This document shows positions 23,095 through 32,094 of a stretch of DNA of 64,000 nt, piece after piece (positions within the stretch are counted from its first letter, which is position 1; every line of letters begins with the position of its first letter). The position numbers were made by a program, and so were the translations under genes. The stretch is from the NCBI RefSeq assembly GCF_000745215.1, contig NZ_JQNK01000009.1, positions 496,001 through 560,000 of the forward strand. Direction: 5' to 3'. The notes beneath the pieces are model-generated. The model was not told where the DNA came from, searched no databases, and worked only from the letters and a program-made list of their open reading frames with translations. Source of the DNA: Methylosinus sp. PW1 (GTDB lineage Bacteria; Pseudomonadota; Alphaproteobacteria; Rhizobiales; Beijerinckiaceae).

Positions 23095-23513
23095 CGGGCT
23101 GGCTGCTCGACACGAATATTCTCTCGGAGCTGCGCCGCCCCAGACCCGAAGCAAAGGTCGTCGCCTTCATCGCCGCACAGCCGCTCGATCGGCTCTATGT
23201 CAGCACCGTCACGCTCGCCGAGATTCGCTTCGGCATCGAGCTCGTCGAAGACGCGACGCGCCGCGCCGAGCTCGGCGACTGGCTGACGCACAGAGTGCGG
23301 CCGATGTTCGAGCGGCGCGTGCTGCCCGTGAGCGAGGACGTGATCCTCAAATGGCGGCTGCTCGTCGAGGACGGCCGCAAATCCAGACACACATTCTCGC
23401 AACCGGACTTGTTCATTGCGGCGACAGCGCTGCATCACGGCCTGACAGTGGTGACGCGCGACGCCGCCGAATTCGCGCGGGCGCGCGCGCCAGTGCTCGA
23501 TCCGTGGCGGTGA
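23091..23513 (+). CDS. VapC/FitB-type PIN-domain toxin
   Basis: A 140-aa PIN ribonuclease. WLLDTNILSELRRP at the N-terminus and conserved acidic residues Asp7, Glu44, Asp106 and Asp124 (in LLDTN, TLAEI, SQPDLFIA and VTRDAAEF) make up the metal-binding active site. Toxins of this family cleave tRNA or other RNA to halt translation. The tail DPWR is typical of the FitB/VapC subgroup. It is coupled to the Phd-like antitoxin just upstream, and the catalytic set looks complete. Confidence 0.92.
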   Translation: MTGWLLDTNILSELRRPRPEAKVVAFIAAQPLDRLYVSTVTLAEIRFGIELVEDATRRAELGDWLTHRVRPMFERRVLPVSEDVILKWRLLVEDGRKSRHTFSQPDLFIAATALHHGLTVVTRDAAEFARARAPVLDPWR

Positions 23514-23683
23514 GGCGACCTTTTCGCGCCTGACTTTGCAACGTGCAAACTGTTGATCGGCTGGGAATCGATGGGAGCGCGGAAGGTTTTGATTTTCGTA
23601 CATGACAAGTTCGTCTGATTACTTCCATCTACGCCGAACACAAACAGACGAAGATAGCAGACTCCGCACCCGCATGGAGATCA

Positions 23684-24433
23684 TCACAGGTGCTGCCGTT
23701 TGTTGAACGACTGATCGGTGCGCGCATACATTTGTGTGCGGCGCCCGTCATCATGTACGAAGAAACTATAGACTCCAAACTCGCCGGTCTCCTGGAAAAT
23801 GACGCCATACTCGATGTCTGGTCCCAGCGAGTGAAGCCTGATGACCTCGATCTCCGCGTCTCGATAGGTGAGATCGACGCCAAGCGCAGAACGGTCGGGG
23901 TACTCGTAGCCCGCCCAGTATGCATAGTAGAGCCGCATTGCGTCTTGGATGCGTCGGCGCAGCGTGGCGTCCTTCACCCCCCGAACGACGTCGCGCAGCA
24001 CCGTGAACTCCTCGTCGCTGAACAGCGGATGATGGCTAGAGTGCTCGGCGCGTCGCCGCAGGTAAATCAGCATGCGGCTGATATCCAGGTAACGCTCGAC
24101 GAGTTGGTCGTTCGCCAAGTGGTCGTGCGCCTCCCCGTATGGCACGAAGTGGCGCACGTTGAGCAGATCGAAGTCTGGGAACCGGGGGAACTTCACAACG
24201 AGGGCGGCTTCGTCGGTGCGTAGCCGCTCCTCGTTTCCTTGAACCTCTCGTTCGTGTTCCCAGGCACGCTGATAAGTCCGAACCATGAGGTCAGGGTCGA
24301 CGCCAATTAGGATGTTCGCGATCTCGCGCCTTAACAGGTCCAGGTGCCTGATCTCCGCCTCGTTGCAATCTTCCGCCAGCTGAACCAACCGGGGATCGGG
24401 CGCAGCCGGCTTCGGCTTGCTGAACAAACCCAT
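23684..24433 (-). CDS. Unrecognised protein, 249 aa
   Basis: I do not recognise this protein. It starts MGLFSKPKPAAPDPR, is largely helical and charged in the first 170 residues (for example RHLDLLRREIANILIGVD, LVERYLDISRMLIYLRRRAEH and VLRDVVRGVKDATLRRRIQDAM) and ends in a beta-rich stretch (IEYGVIFQETGEFGVYSFFVHDD). It has no signal peptide or membrane segment. AAGGAGGG lies 5 bases before the ATG, a strong start. Codon use is visibly less GC-biased than in neighbouring genes. Together with its position beside a toxin-antitoxin pair, this suggests acquisition by transfer (inference). Confidence 0.8.
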   Translation of the reverse strand: MGLFSKPKPAAPDPRLVQLAEDCNEAEIRHLDLLRREIANILIGVDPDLMVRTYQRAWEHEREVQGNEERLRTDEAALVVKFPRFPDFDLLNVRHFVPYGEAHDHLANDQLVERYLDISRMLIYLRRRAEHSSHHPLFSDEEFTVLRDVVRGVKDATLRRRIQDAMRLYYAYWAGYEYPDRSALGVDLTYRDAEIEVIRLHSLGPDIEYGVIFQETGEFGVYSFFVHDDGRRTQMYARTDQSFNKRQHL

Positions 24434-25065
24434 AAAGCCCTCCTTGCGAGCCTACTAAGAGTCCTTGGGCGGCGCGGGTTTCCTTGGCCACCTCGCGTCC
24501 ATCAAAGGCGCGGCTTTCGCGTGTGTGGCAAGAAAGTTCCTGAACCGTCGATATGAAGCCCGCGGCAGCCCTTCGAGAGCATTTCTTTTCGAAACTCGTG
24601 AATTTCGATAATTCGTCGCACGGATTCGCATGACCCGCTACTATAGAATCGCCCCCTCCTCGCGGCCGCAACTCAGACGTCATCCCAAACTTTCAAGACG
24701 CTCGGGCGTCTTGGCGTGGGTGGCCGGGACAAGCCCGGCCAAGACGGCCTCCTGGTCCTTCGATACGCCACGCTCCAACGACAGCCCCCGCTGGCGCATT
24801 CGACCGCGAGCGCCCTTCCCTTTGTCCAAGGGCGCCGTCCTGGCCGGGCTTGTCCCGGCCATCCACGCCTCGCAGCTGCGGCAGCGTGGAGGAAAAACGC
24901 TTTACGTGCACGTGACGAACGACTGCTCGACGAGCGGTTGGCGCGATCTCTTCGAGGAGCTCGCCCGATAGGATGGAAGCGGCGTGGCGTGGATGGCCGG
25001 GACGAGCCCGGCCAAGACGGCCTCCTGGAAAAATGAGAGGATCGAATGGCGAAGCCATCCGCTCC
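24434..25065. repeat. Intergenic cluster of inverted repeats (GGCCGGGACAAGCCCGGCC family)
   Basis: No gene is supported in this 630-base gap. It holds a hairpin CAAGACGC/GCGTCTTG (24695-24714) and three copies of a palindromic unit with GGCCGGGACAAGCCCGGCC or its inverse at about 24722-24740, 24842-24860 and 24997-25014, each next to GCGTGG/CCACGC and CAAGACGG sequences. The outer copies point one way and the middle one the other way. Such arrays are typical landing zones for insertions in this group. The first 250 bases after 24433 are relatively AT-rich and otherwise featureless. Confidence 0.7.
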
Positions 25066-26799
25066 TCACCCCTCCTCCACCCGCGAGAACGACCACCGCA
25101 AATGCGCGTCCTTCACGCCGCGCCCATCCACAACGATCTGCGCGCTCTTGCGCGCTGTCGCCGGGCCGGCGAAGAAGACGCTCTCTTCCACGCTCACATC
25201 GGCGTTGGCCTCGAAGACGAGATCGACGCCGAGGCTGCGCAGCAGCACCTTGCGCTTGCCCGCCGCGCTCGCCTGCACATTGGGATGCAGATGGAAGCGC
25301 AGCACGAAATTCTCGGCGCGGGCGCCGTGGCGCAGCGCGATGAGGCGGTCGTCGCCGAGCAGCTGCGAGCCGTCATGCGCCAGCGCCAGCCGGCGCTCGT
25401 GCAATAGGCCGAGCTCGCGCGCATAGCCATCGTGCGAAAGCTCGAGCTCATGGCTCGTGTCGGTGGCGCGGCGCGACGCCTTTACTTGCGCGGGACCGGC
25501 GACGATGCGCTCCTCCGGCCGGCCGCGCCCCGGCCGCGCCTCTATGCGGCAGGAGGAGCGATCCTCGACGACGAGGGTGGAATGCGCCGCCGTCGAGCGC
25601 GCGACGCGGCGCAGCGCGTCGGAGCCGGCGGGCGGCGCGCCGCAATTGACGACGATGCGCTCGGCGCCGATCGAAAATTCGAAGGAGAGGCAGCCGGCGT
25701 GGGCCGCGCCGGAGAAGACCAGCGGCGGCGGCGCGCCGGCGTCGATGACGACCGCGGCCGCGCCCGCCTGCAGCCGCCGATAGCCCGAATGCGGCGCGTC
25801 GAGAATGGGCGCGCCGCCGGAGTCGGCATGGGCGAGGATCGTCGCCAGACGATCCGGCGGCGCGCGGCCCATTCCGTTGAACAGCGCCAGCGAGCCGTCG
25901 CCATGCTTCAGCACGCGCAGAAAGGAGATCATCGCCGCGATGGAGGCGGTGAGCCGCTCCGGCGGCCGGCGACCGCGCGCGGCATAGGCTTGGCGCAGCG
26001 GCAAGAGATCGAGCAGCAGCTCCACCGGCGTATCGGGATTGCGGCCGATATGGCCGCCGTCCGGCAGTATTTGGCGAAACAGCTCGGCGTCCAGCAAAGC
26101 GGTGGCGCGCATCTCGAATTTGCGGCCGGCGTCGGCGCAGACGCCGAAAGCGGCGAGCGCCACGGCGCAGAGCAGCCGGTCCGAGGCGCGCCGCTCCGAG
26201 CCCATGGCGCGCAGCAGAAAGCGAATATTGCGCGCCAGCGCGCGCATGAAACGCTCGTAGAAATCTTGATCGGCGCCCTCGAGCAGGATCGGCGATTGCG
26301 CCAGAAAGGACAGCGTGCGGCGCGCGACGATGCGCGGCTCATAGGCGGGATCGTCCACGAAATCGGTGCGCGTGCGCAAAAATTCGTCGACCAGCGCGCG
26401 GGCGTTGGCGCGTGCGAGCGCGCGATCGGCGGCGCGCAAATGGCGCAGCCAGGAGAAGCCGGCGAGCGAGCGCCGCCAGGCGACGGAGGGCGGCGCGATG
26501 GAGAAGGGCGAGCGCCCATTGGTCTCGACGACCTTGCCGTCGAAAGAGAAATAGCCGGCGTAGATTTCATCCGCGACGGTGGGATCGGCGGTGCGAATGT
26601 CCTGCGGCGCCACATAGAGCCGCTCCGGCGCGCGAACGCCCATGGCCTGCACGGCGTAATAAGGCCCGCGCACGGCGCGCGCGAATGAGGCGACGCCGCG
26701 CGCGGCGGCGTTCGCCAATCGCTGTCCAGAGCCTTTGGCCGTCTCGCTCAGAGCGTCCTCCTCGCGCTCCGCGATCTCGTGCGGAGCAAAGCGAATCAT
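25066..26799 (-). CDS. Heparinase II/III-family protein
   Basis: A 577-aa protein of the heparinase II/III-like family. The N-terminal half is a helical toroid (residues 90-330, with IAPPSVAWRRSLAGFSWLRHL and ILPDGGHIGRNPDTPVELL), and the C-terminal half is beta-rich (from about 340, ILDAPHSGYRRLQAGAAAVVIDAG, then TAAHSTLVVED). The His/Asn pattern of DGGHIGRNPD matches the family. No signal peptide is seen, so a role in the cytoplasm or in envelope glycan metabolism remains open. Members adjacent to rsmB and purH are widespread in Hyphomicrobiales but not characterised. Transcribed in the same direction as rsmB, 60 bases downstream of it. Confidence 0.85.
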   Translation of the reverse strand: MIRFAPHEIAEREEDALSETAKGSGQRLANAAARGVASFARAVRGPYYAVQAMGVRAPERLYVAPQDIRTADPTVADEIYAGYFSFDGKVVETNGRSPFSIAPPSVAWRRSLAGFSWLRHLRAADRALARANARALVDEFLRTRTDFVDDPAYEPRIVARRTLSFLAQSPILLEGADQDFYERFMRALARNIRFLLRAMGSERRASDRLLCAVALAAFGVCADAGRKFEMRATALLDAELFRQILPDGGHIGRNPDTPVELLLDLLPLRQAYAARGRRPPERLTASIAAMISFLRVLKHGDGSLALFNGMGRAPPDRLATILAHADSGGAPILDAPHSGYRRLQAGAAAVVIDAGAPPPLVFSGAAHAGCLSFEFSIGAERIVVNCGAPPAGSDALRRVARSTAAHSTLVVEDRSSCRIEARPGRGRPEERIVAGPAQVKASRRATDTSHELELSHDGYARELGLLHERRLALAHDGSQLLGDDRLIALRHGARAENFVLRFHLHPNVQASAAGKRKVLLRSLGVDLVFEANADVSVEESVFFAGPATARKSAQIVVDGRGVKDAHLRWSFSRVEEG

Positions 26800-26859
26800 G
26801 ATCGGGATGACACGAATCGTAAAAGCAGGAAAGCGGCGGATGCGATCCCTCGCCTTACG

Positions 26860-28260
26860 TCAGTCCCGCCGCACGAGCCGCGCGGCGAAGAAGCCGTCGA
26901 GCCCGGCGAGGCGCGCGTCCTCATTCGGCCAATAGGATGGCAGCGTGCGCAAATCGCCGTCCGGCGTCACGAATTCCGCCGGCACGCGATCTGCTGCGGC
27001 GTCGATGGGCGCGCGGCGCATTTCGGGATGACGGCGCAGAAAGCTCGCGATCTGCGCCTCGCCCTCCTCCGGCTCCAGCGAGCAGGTGCAATAGACGAGG
27101 CGCCCGCCCGGCCGCAGCAGGGAAGCGGCGCGCTCCAATATGCGCGATTGCAGCGCGACGAGGGAATCGAGATCGCCGGGCTTCTTGATCCAGGGCACGT
27201 CGGGATGACGACGGACCGTCCCCGTCGCCGAGCAAGGCGCGTCGAGCAGAATGGCGTCGAAGGGACGCGCGGCGGCATAAGAGGCGGCGTCGCCCACCGC
27301 TATGTCCGCGTGCAGGCGGACGCGCTGCAGATTGGCGGCGAGCAGCTTCAGCCGCTCGGCGGAGCGATCGAGCGCCGTCACCTGCGCGCGGGCGAGAGCG
27401 AGCTGCGCAGTCTTGCCGCCGGGCGCGGCGCACATGTCGAGCACGCGCTCCTCCGGCTCGACGGCGAGCAGCCGCGCCGGCAGAGCGGCGGCGGCGTCCT
27501 GCACCCACCATTCGCCCTCCGCATAGGCGTCGAGCTCCGCGATGGGCGTGCGCGCGCGCAGACGCACCGAGCCGGTCGGCAGCACGATTCCATCGAGGCG
27601 CTGCGCCCAGCCTTCGGCGTCCGATTTCACCGTGAGGTCGATCGGCGGCTCTTGCATATGCATGGCGGCGATGGCGCGCGCCTGCGCCTCGCCGAAGGAT
27701 TTGATCCAGCGCTGCGCGAGCCAGGCGGGCGTGTCGAGATCGAGCGGATCGGCGCCGAGAAACTCCTCGCGCCGGCGAATGAGATTGCGCAGCACGCCAT
27801 TCACCAGGCCGGCGAAGGGCGCGGTCTTCGGCTCGAGCCGGACCGCGCGCACGGCGAGATCGACGGCGGCGTGATCGGGAACGTCAAGAAAGAGGATTTG
27901 CGCCGCCGCGGCGACGAGCGGCCATTCGAGCCGCGCGGCCTGCTTGGGCAGGCCCTTCTCCAGCAGAAGCGCGAGCGCATGGCGAATGGCGCCGAGCCGG
28001 CGAACGCCCACATAGGCGATGGAGCGCGCGAGCGCGATGTCGCGCGGCTCCATTCCCGCGAGCCGGTACGGAACCGCCTGCGGAGAAAAGCGTTCGTCCA
28101 GCCGGTGGCCGCCTTGCGCGACGTCGGCGATCACATTGGCCGCGGCGATGCGCGCCTGCAGCCCCGGCACTTGTGCGGCCTCGGCCTCGCGCGCGGCGTC
28201 CGCCGGAAGGAAGCCGGCCCGCGCCTTGGCCTTGGCGGAGAAAGGTCTATTGTCTCGCAT
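26860..28260 (-). CDS. rsmB: 16S rRNA m5C methyltransferase, RsmB/Sun family
   Basis: Methylates cytosine in 16S rRNA with SAM. The 466-aa protein has an N-terminal NusB-like helical domain (ARSIAYVGVRRLGAIRHALALLL) and a C-terminal NOL1/NOP2/Sun methyltransferase domain. Visible motifs are DMCAAPGGKTAQLALA (SAM binding), LLDAPCSATGTVRRHPD (catalytic acid-base cysteine) and YCTCSLEPEEGE (nucleophilic cysteine). It is divergent from the SdhAF4-like gene across 148 bases. It is probably co-transcribed with the heparinase-like gene. Confidence 0.95.
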   Translation of the reverse strand: MRDNRPFSAKAKARAGFLPADAAREAEAAQVPGLQARIAAANVIADVAQGGHRLDERFSPQAVPYRLAGMEPRDIALARSIAYVGVRRLGAIRHALALLLEKGLPKQAARLEWPLVAAAAQILFLDVPDHAAVDLAVRAVRLEPKTAPFAGLVNGVLRNLIRRREEFLGADPLDLDTPAWLAQRWIKSFGEAQARAIAAMHMQEPPIDLTVKSDAEGWAQRLDGIVLPTGSVRLRARTPIAELDAYAEGEWWVQDAAAALPARLLAVEPEERVLDMCAAPGGKTAQLALARAQVTALDRSAERLKLLAANLQRVRLHADIAVGDAASYAAARPFDAILLDAPCSATGTVRRHPDVPWIKKPGDLDSLVALQSRILERAASLLRPGGRLVYCTCSLEPEEGEAQIASFLRRHPEMRRAPIDAAADRVPAEFVTPDGDLRTLPSYWPNEDARLAGLDGFFAARLVRRD

Positions 28261-28408
28261 TCACACCTTCGACGCGGATCGAATCGTCGTTTATATCACA
28301 TACGGAGCTGGCCCGAGGCGAGCGCCGATCGCGCGCCCGAGAACCAGCTCTTGTCGGGAGAGTTTCCCGGGCCAGTTTCCCGGGAGCGTCGCGTTCCGAG
28401 GAGGATGA

Positions 28409-28618
28409 ATGGACGAAGCTCAGACACGCTCGGAACGCGCCGCGGCCGAGCGGACCCTTCCGCCGGAAGCGCAACGCGCGCTGGCGGAAGCCGAGGAGCG
28501 CCGCGAGCGCCAGAGTCGTGATCGCATCTCGCCGCAGCGTGAGCTCGGCGGCCGCGGCGGACTCGACCCCGCTCGCTACGGCGATTGGGAGAGCAAAGGA
28601 ATAGCCAGCGACTTCTGA
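28409..28618 (+). CDS. DUF1674 / SdhAF4-like protein
   Basis: A 69-aa protein whose C-terminus GGRGGLDPARYGDWESKG followed by IASDF is the DUF1674 signature. In this family (SDHAF4 in mitochondria) the protein assists assembly of flavinylated succinate dehydrogenase subunit A. The N-terminal two thirds are charged and probably disordered. GAGGAGGA directly precedes the ATG. No sdh genes are nearby. Its position divergent from rsmB is a common arrangement in Hyphomicrobiales. Confidence 0.9.
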   Translation: MDEAQTRSERAAAERTLPPEAQRALAEAEERRERQSRDRISPQRELGGRGGLDPARYGDWESKGIASDF

Positions 28619-28696
28619 ACGCCCGGCCCGAGCCCATGCTCGGGACGGGCGCGACGAGCGCCGCCCACGGCGCTTTGAACAATTCGAGGACCCTTG

Positions 28697-31393
28697 ATGT
28701 TGGAAAAGCTCGTGGCCTGGTGTCTGCGCCGGCCCTGGACGGTCGTCATCGTCACGCTCGCGCTCACCGTCGCCGGCGCCTATCTGACCGCCACGCGTTT
28801 CGCCATCGACACGGATACAGCGCATCTCTTCTCGCCCGAGGTTCCCTGGCGCGCCAATGAGACGCGCCTCTACAGAGCTTTTCCGCAGATCGACGACATC
28901 ATCGTGGCGGTCATCGACGCCAAGACCAGCGAGCAGGCGGAAAAAAGCGCCAATGAGCTGCGTGAGGCGCTGACCGGCAAGCCGCTCATGTCCCGAGTCT
29001 GGCGCCCGGACGATAATAAATATTTTCGTGACAATGGCATTCTCTTCCTCGGCGTCGACGAGATTCGCCGCGACATGAACTCGCTCGTCGCGCAGCGCGA
29101 GTTTCTGCAGCCGCTGGCGGAAGACCCCAGCCTGCGCGGCCTGTCGGACGCTCTGCTGTTCGGCCTCAAGCAGGTGGCGACGAGCGAGCGCGGCCTCGCC
29201 TCCTTCGCCAAGGGCCTCGATAATTTCACCGACGCTTTCGACGCCGTGCTCGCCGGCAAGCCGGCCAAGGTCTCCTGGGAGAAGCTGCTTTCCGGCGGCC
29301 GCGAGCCGGAGGCGCCCTCGGTCGGCCCCAGCGCGGAGCCGCGCCGCATCGTGCTCATCAAGCCGATCATCGACTATTCGGCGCTCGAGCCCGGCCATGA
29401 GGCGGTGCAGATCATCCGCGACACGGCGAAATCGCTCGGCCTCGTCCCCGACAAGGGCGTCACCGTGCGGCTGACCGGGCAAGTGCCGCTGGCGGATGAG
29501 GAATTCGCCACCGTCGCCGAGAACACCGGGCTGAATGTCTCGGCCACGCTGGCGGTGGTGACGCTCATTCTCTGGGCGGCGCTGCGCTCCAAGCGGCTCA
29601 TCTTCGCCGTGCTGCTGACGATCATCGCCGGCCTCGCCATGACCTCGGGCCTCGGCATAGCGCTGATCGGCCGCTTCAATCTCATCTCGGTCGCCTTCGC
29701 GGTTCTGTTCATCGGCCTCGGCGTCGATTTCGGCATTCAGTTCGCCACGCGCTATCGCGAGGAGCGCCACAATGTCGACGATCTGCCGCAAGCTCTGCTG
29801 GCGGCGACGCGCGGCATCGGCTGGTCGCTGACGCTCGCCGCCGTCTCGCTGCTCGCCGGCTTCTTCTGCTTTCTGCCGACAGAGTTTCTCGGCGTGGCCG
29901 AGCTCGGCCTCATCGCCGGCCTCGGCATGATCATCGCCTATCTGGCGACGCTCACCTTCCTGCCGGCGCTGATCCGCATTCTCGGCCCCAAGGCGGAGAC
30001 GGCGCCGGTGGAGACCGCCTCACTGGCCGCCGTCGATCATTGGATCGCCCGCCATCGCGTGCTGGTGCTGGTCGCGACGGCGATCGTCGTGCTCGCCGGC
30101 GCGCCCTTCCTGCTGCATCTGCACTTCGACTCCAATCCGATGAATCTGCGCGATCAGACCGTCGAATCGGTCGCGACCTTCCTCGATCTCTCCAAAAATC
30201 CGCAGACCGCGCCCAATAAGATCGAGGCGCTCGCGCCGTCCCTGCCGGCGGCGCGCGAGCTGGCCAAAAGGATCGCCGCTTTGCCGGAGGTCGATCATGT
30301 GACGACGATCGACCAGCTGATTCCGGCCGATCAGGACGAGAAGCTGCCGCTGCTCGAGAACGCAGCCAATCAGCTGCGCAAGATTCTCGATCCGACGGTC
30401 AAGCCCGAGCCGAGCGACGAGGAGGTGAAGAAAGCCCTCGCCCGCGCCGCCAAGACGATCCGCAAGGCCGGCTCCGCGCCCAAGGCGCCGGCCGGCCTCG
30501 TCCGCTTCGCCGATTCGCTGGATGCGCTGGTCAAGGCCAGCCCGGAGATTCGCAAGGAGGCGCAGATCGCCGCTCTCTCCGATCTCGAGCGCCTCTTCGG
30601 CGAGTTGCGCAGAGCGCTCGCCGCGCAGAAGATCACGCCCGACTCGCTGCCGGAGGATCTACGCTCGGAATGGATCTCCGCCGATGGCGAGGTGCGCGTC
30701 GAGGTGACGCCCAAGGGCGACAGCAATGATCGCGAGGTGATGACCCGCTTCGCCGAGGCGGTGCAGACGCTCGCGCCTGACGCCGGCGGCCCGCCGGTGA
30801 TCGTCGCCGAGGCCGGCAAGACGGTCGTCGACGCCTTTCTGCAGGCCGGCGTGCTCGCCTTCGTGGCCATATTCCTGATTCTCGTCGTCGCGCTGCGGCG
30901 GGCGAGCGACGTCGCGCTCACGCTCGGCCCGCTCGTGCTCGCGGGAATCATGAGCCTCGAGGCGGCCGATCTGCTCGGCTTGTCGCTCAACTTCGCCAAT
31001 ATCATCGCGCTGCCGCTGATGTTCGGCGTCGGCGTCGCCTTCCACATCTATTACGTCATCGCCTGGCGCAAGGGCGTCTCGGACATGCTCGCCTCGAGCT
31101 TGACGCGCGCCATCTTCTTCAGCGCGCTCACCACGGGCACGGCCTTCGGCAGCCTGTTCCTGTCGAGCCATCCGGGAACGGCCAGCATGGGCGCATTGCT
31201 CGCCATCTCGCTGTTCTTCACTTTGCTCGCCGCCTTCATCATCGTGCCGGCCTTCCTCGGCCCGCCGCGGATGGAGGAGGAGGCGGAGGCGATCGGCGGT
31301 CCGCGGGAGGGCGCCCTCGGCGCGAGCGAAGCGACCGAGCGGCCGGCTTCGCCTGTGCGGCCGCCACGCGGCGTGATAGGCTCGGAGCCATGA
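28697..31393 (+). CDS. hpnN: Hopanoid-associated RND (MMPL) transporter HpnN
   Basis: Inner-membrane transporter thought to move hopanoids to the outer membrane. The 898-aa protein has two MMPL/RND halves: TM1 near the N-terminus (PWTVVIVTLALTVAGAYL), a long periplasmic loop (about 40-270), a five-TM block (about 280-430), a second TM and loop (about 450-700), and a final five-TM block ending near residue 850. VAFAVLFIGLGVDFGIQFATRYREE carries the conserved Gly-Asp of this family. HpnN of Rhodopseudomonas and Burkholderia has the same organisation and length. The ATG at 28697 follows GAGGA. The stop codon overlaps the start of a DUF2147 gene. No squalene-hopene cyclase gene is in the window. 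Confidence 0.93.
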   Translation: MLEKLVAWCLRRPWTVVIVTLALTVAGAYLTATRFAIDTDTAHLFSPEVPWRANETRLYRAFPQIDDIIVAVIDAKTSEQAEKSANELREALTGKPLMSRVWRPDDNKYFRDNGILFLGVDEIRRDMNSLVAQREFLQPLAEDPSLRGLSDALLFGLKQVATSERGLASFAKGLDNFTDAFDAVLAGKPAKVSWEKLLSGGREPEAPSVGPSAEPRRIVLIKPIIDYSALEPGHEAVQIIRDTAKSLGLVPDKGVTVRLTGQVPLADEEFATVAENTGLNVSATLAVVTLILWAALRSKRLIFAVLLTIIAGLAMTSGLGIALIGRFNLISVAFAVLFIGLGVDFGIQFATRYREERHNVDDLPQALLAATRGIGWSLTLAAVSLLAGFFCFLPTEFLGVAELGLIAGLGMIIAYLATLTFLPALIRILGPKAETAPVETASLAAVDHWIARHRVLVLVATAIVVLAGAPFLLHLHFDSNPMNLRDQTVESVATFLDLSKNPQTAPNKIEALAPSLPAARELAKRIAALPEVDHVTTIDQLIPADQDEKLPLLENAANQLRKILDPTVKPEPSDEEVKKALARAAKTIRKAGSAPKAPAGLVRFADSLDALVKASPEIRKEAQIAALSDLERLFGELRRALAAQKITPDSLPEDLRSEWISADGEVRVEVTPKGDSNDREVMTRFAEAVQTLAPDAGGPPVIVAEAGKTVVDAFLQAGVLAFVAIFLILVVALRRASDVALTLGPLVLAGIMSLEAADLLGLSLNFANIIALPLMFGVGVAFHIYYVIAWRKGVSDMLASSLTRAIFFSALTTGTAFGSLFLSSHPGTASMGALLAISLFFTLLAAFIIVPAFLGPPRMEEEAEAIGGPREGALGASEATERPASPVRPPRGVIGSEP

Positions 31394-31842
31394 TGAAGAA
31401 GGCGGCTTTTTCCCTGCTTCTCGCCCTCGCTTCCGCCGTGCCTGCGGCCGCGGCTCCCGCGGAGGCGGCCCGCGCCCCCGCCGCGCCGACCGAGCCGATC
31501 TATGGGGTGTGGATTCGCGGCGGACATCAGCAGAAGCTCGAATTCTTCGATTGCGACGGCAAGCTCTGCGCGCGCGGCGTGTTTCCGCCGCCCCCGCCCG
31601 GCCAGCAGCCCATGCTGATTCTGCGCCATGCGGCGCGGACCGAGGCCAATCGCTGGAAAGGCGATCTCTTCAATCCAGAGAACGGCAAAATCTATATCGG
31701 GATCATCACTTTGGACAGCCCGACGCAGCTCACGCTCACCGGCTGCCTGATCGCCTTCTTGTGTCAGAGCGAAAGCTGGAGCAAAGTGCCGGGCGAGCCG
31801 GCGCCTTCCCAAAAGACGCCGACGCCGCGACGAAGAAATTAA
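31390..31842 (+). CDS. DUF2147-family exported protein (first copy)
   Basis: A 150-aa protein with a signal peptide (about 1-22, MMKKAAFSLLLALASAVPAA) and a DUF2147 domain: IYGVWIRGGHQQKLEFFDCDG, then GKLCARGV, GDLFNPENGKIYIGIITLD and LTGCLIAFLCQSESWSKV. The family is periplasmic, lipocalin-like in shape, and of unknown function. The ATG overlaps the hpnN stop (ATGA), so the two are translationally coupled. A role in hopanoid handling is therefore plausible. The acidic loop between FDCDGKLC and GDLFNP contains a PPPPPG insert not seen in the second copy at 45996. Confidence 0.88.
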   Translation: MMKKAAFSLLLALASAVPAAAAPAEAARAPAAPTEPIYGVWIRGGHQQKLEFFDCDGKLCARGVFPPPPPGQQPMLILRHAARTEANRWKGDLFNPENGKIYIGIITLDSPTQLTLTGCLIAFLCQSESWSKVPGEPAPSQKTPTPRRRN

Positions 31843-32094
31843 CAATCCGTAACTTGACCATAACGATCCCGCCTCGCAGGGTCGAGCGGAGCCGCGGCGA
31901 CGGAATCGGTGGTTTCGGCGGCTCTTCCACGCGCCCTCGCGGGGCCATTTTCGCGGGGTCCAGTGGGATCGGCGCTTTTTATCGAATCGCGCCGGTGGAA
32001 AATTCACGCGCCCGCTATGACGGCGGCGCTCATTGGTCTAGGCCCTGTCCAAGGGTCCCGCGCTCGCCCGGGCGCGGATGCGGATAGAACGGAA

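Noticed and set aside
23535..23549. TTTGCA-ACG-TGCAAA inverted repeat downstream of the VapC gene
   Set aside because: Six-base arms between convergent genes with no promoter in the right place; too short to call an operator.
24690..25022. Repeat cluster as a possible CRISPR array
   Set aside because: The units are palindromic, alternate in orientation and are unevenly spaced by more than 100 bases, unlike CRISPR repeats; no cas genes are present.
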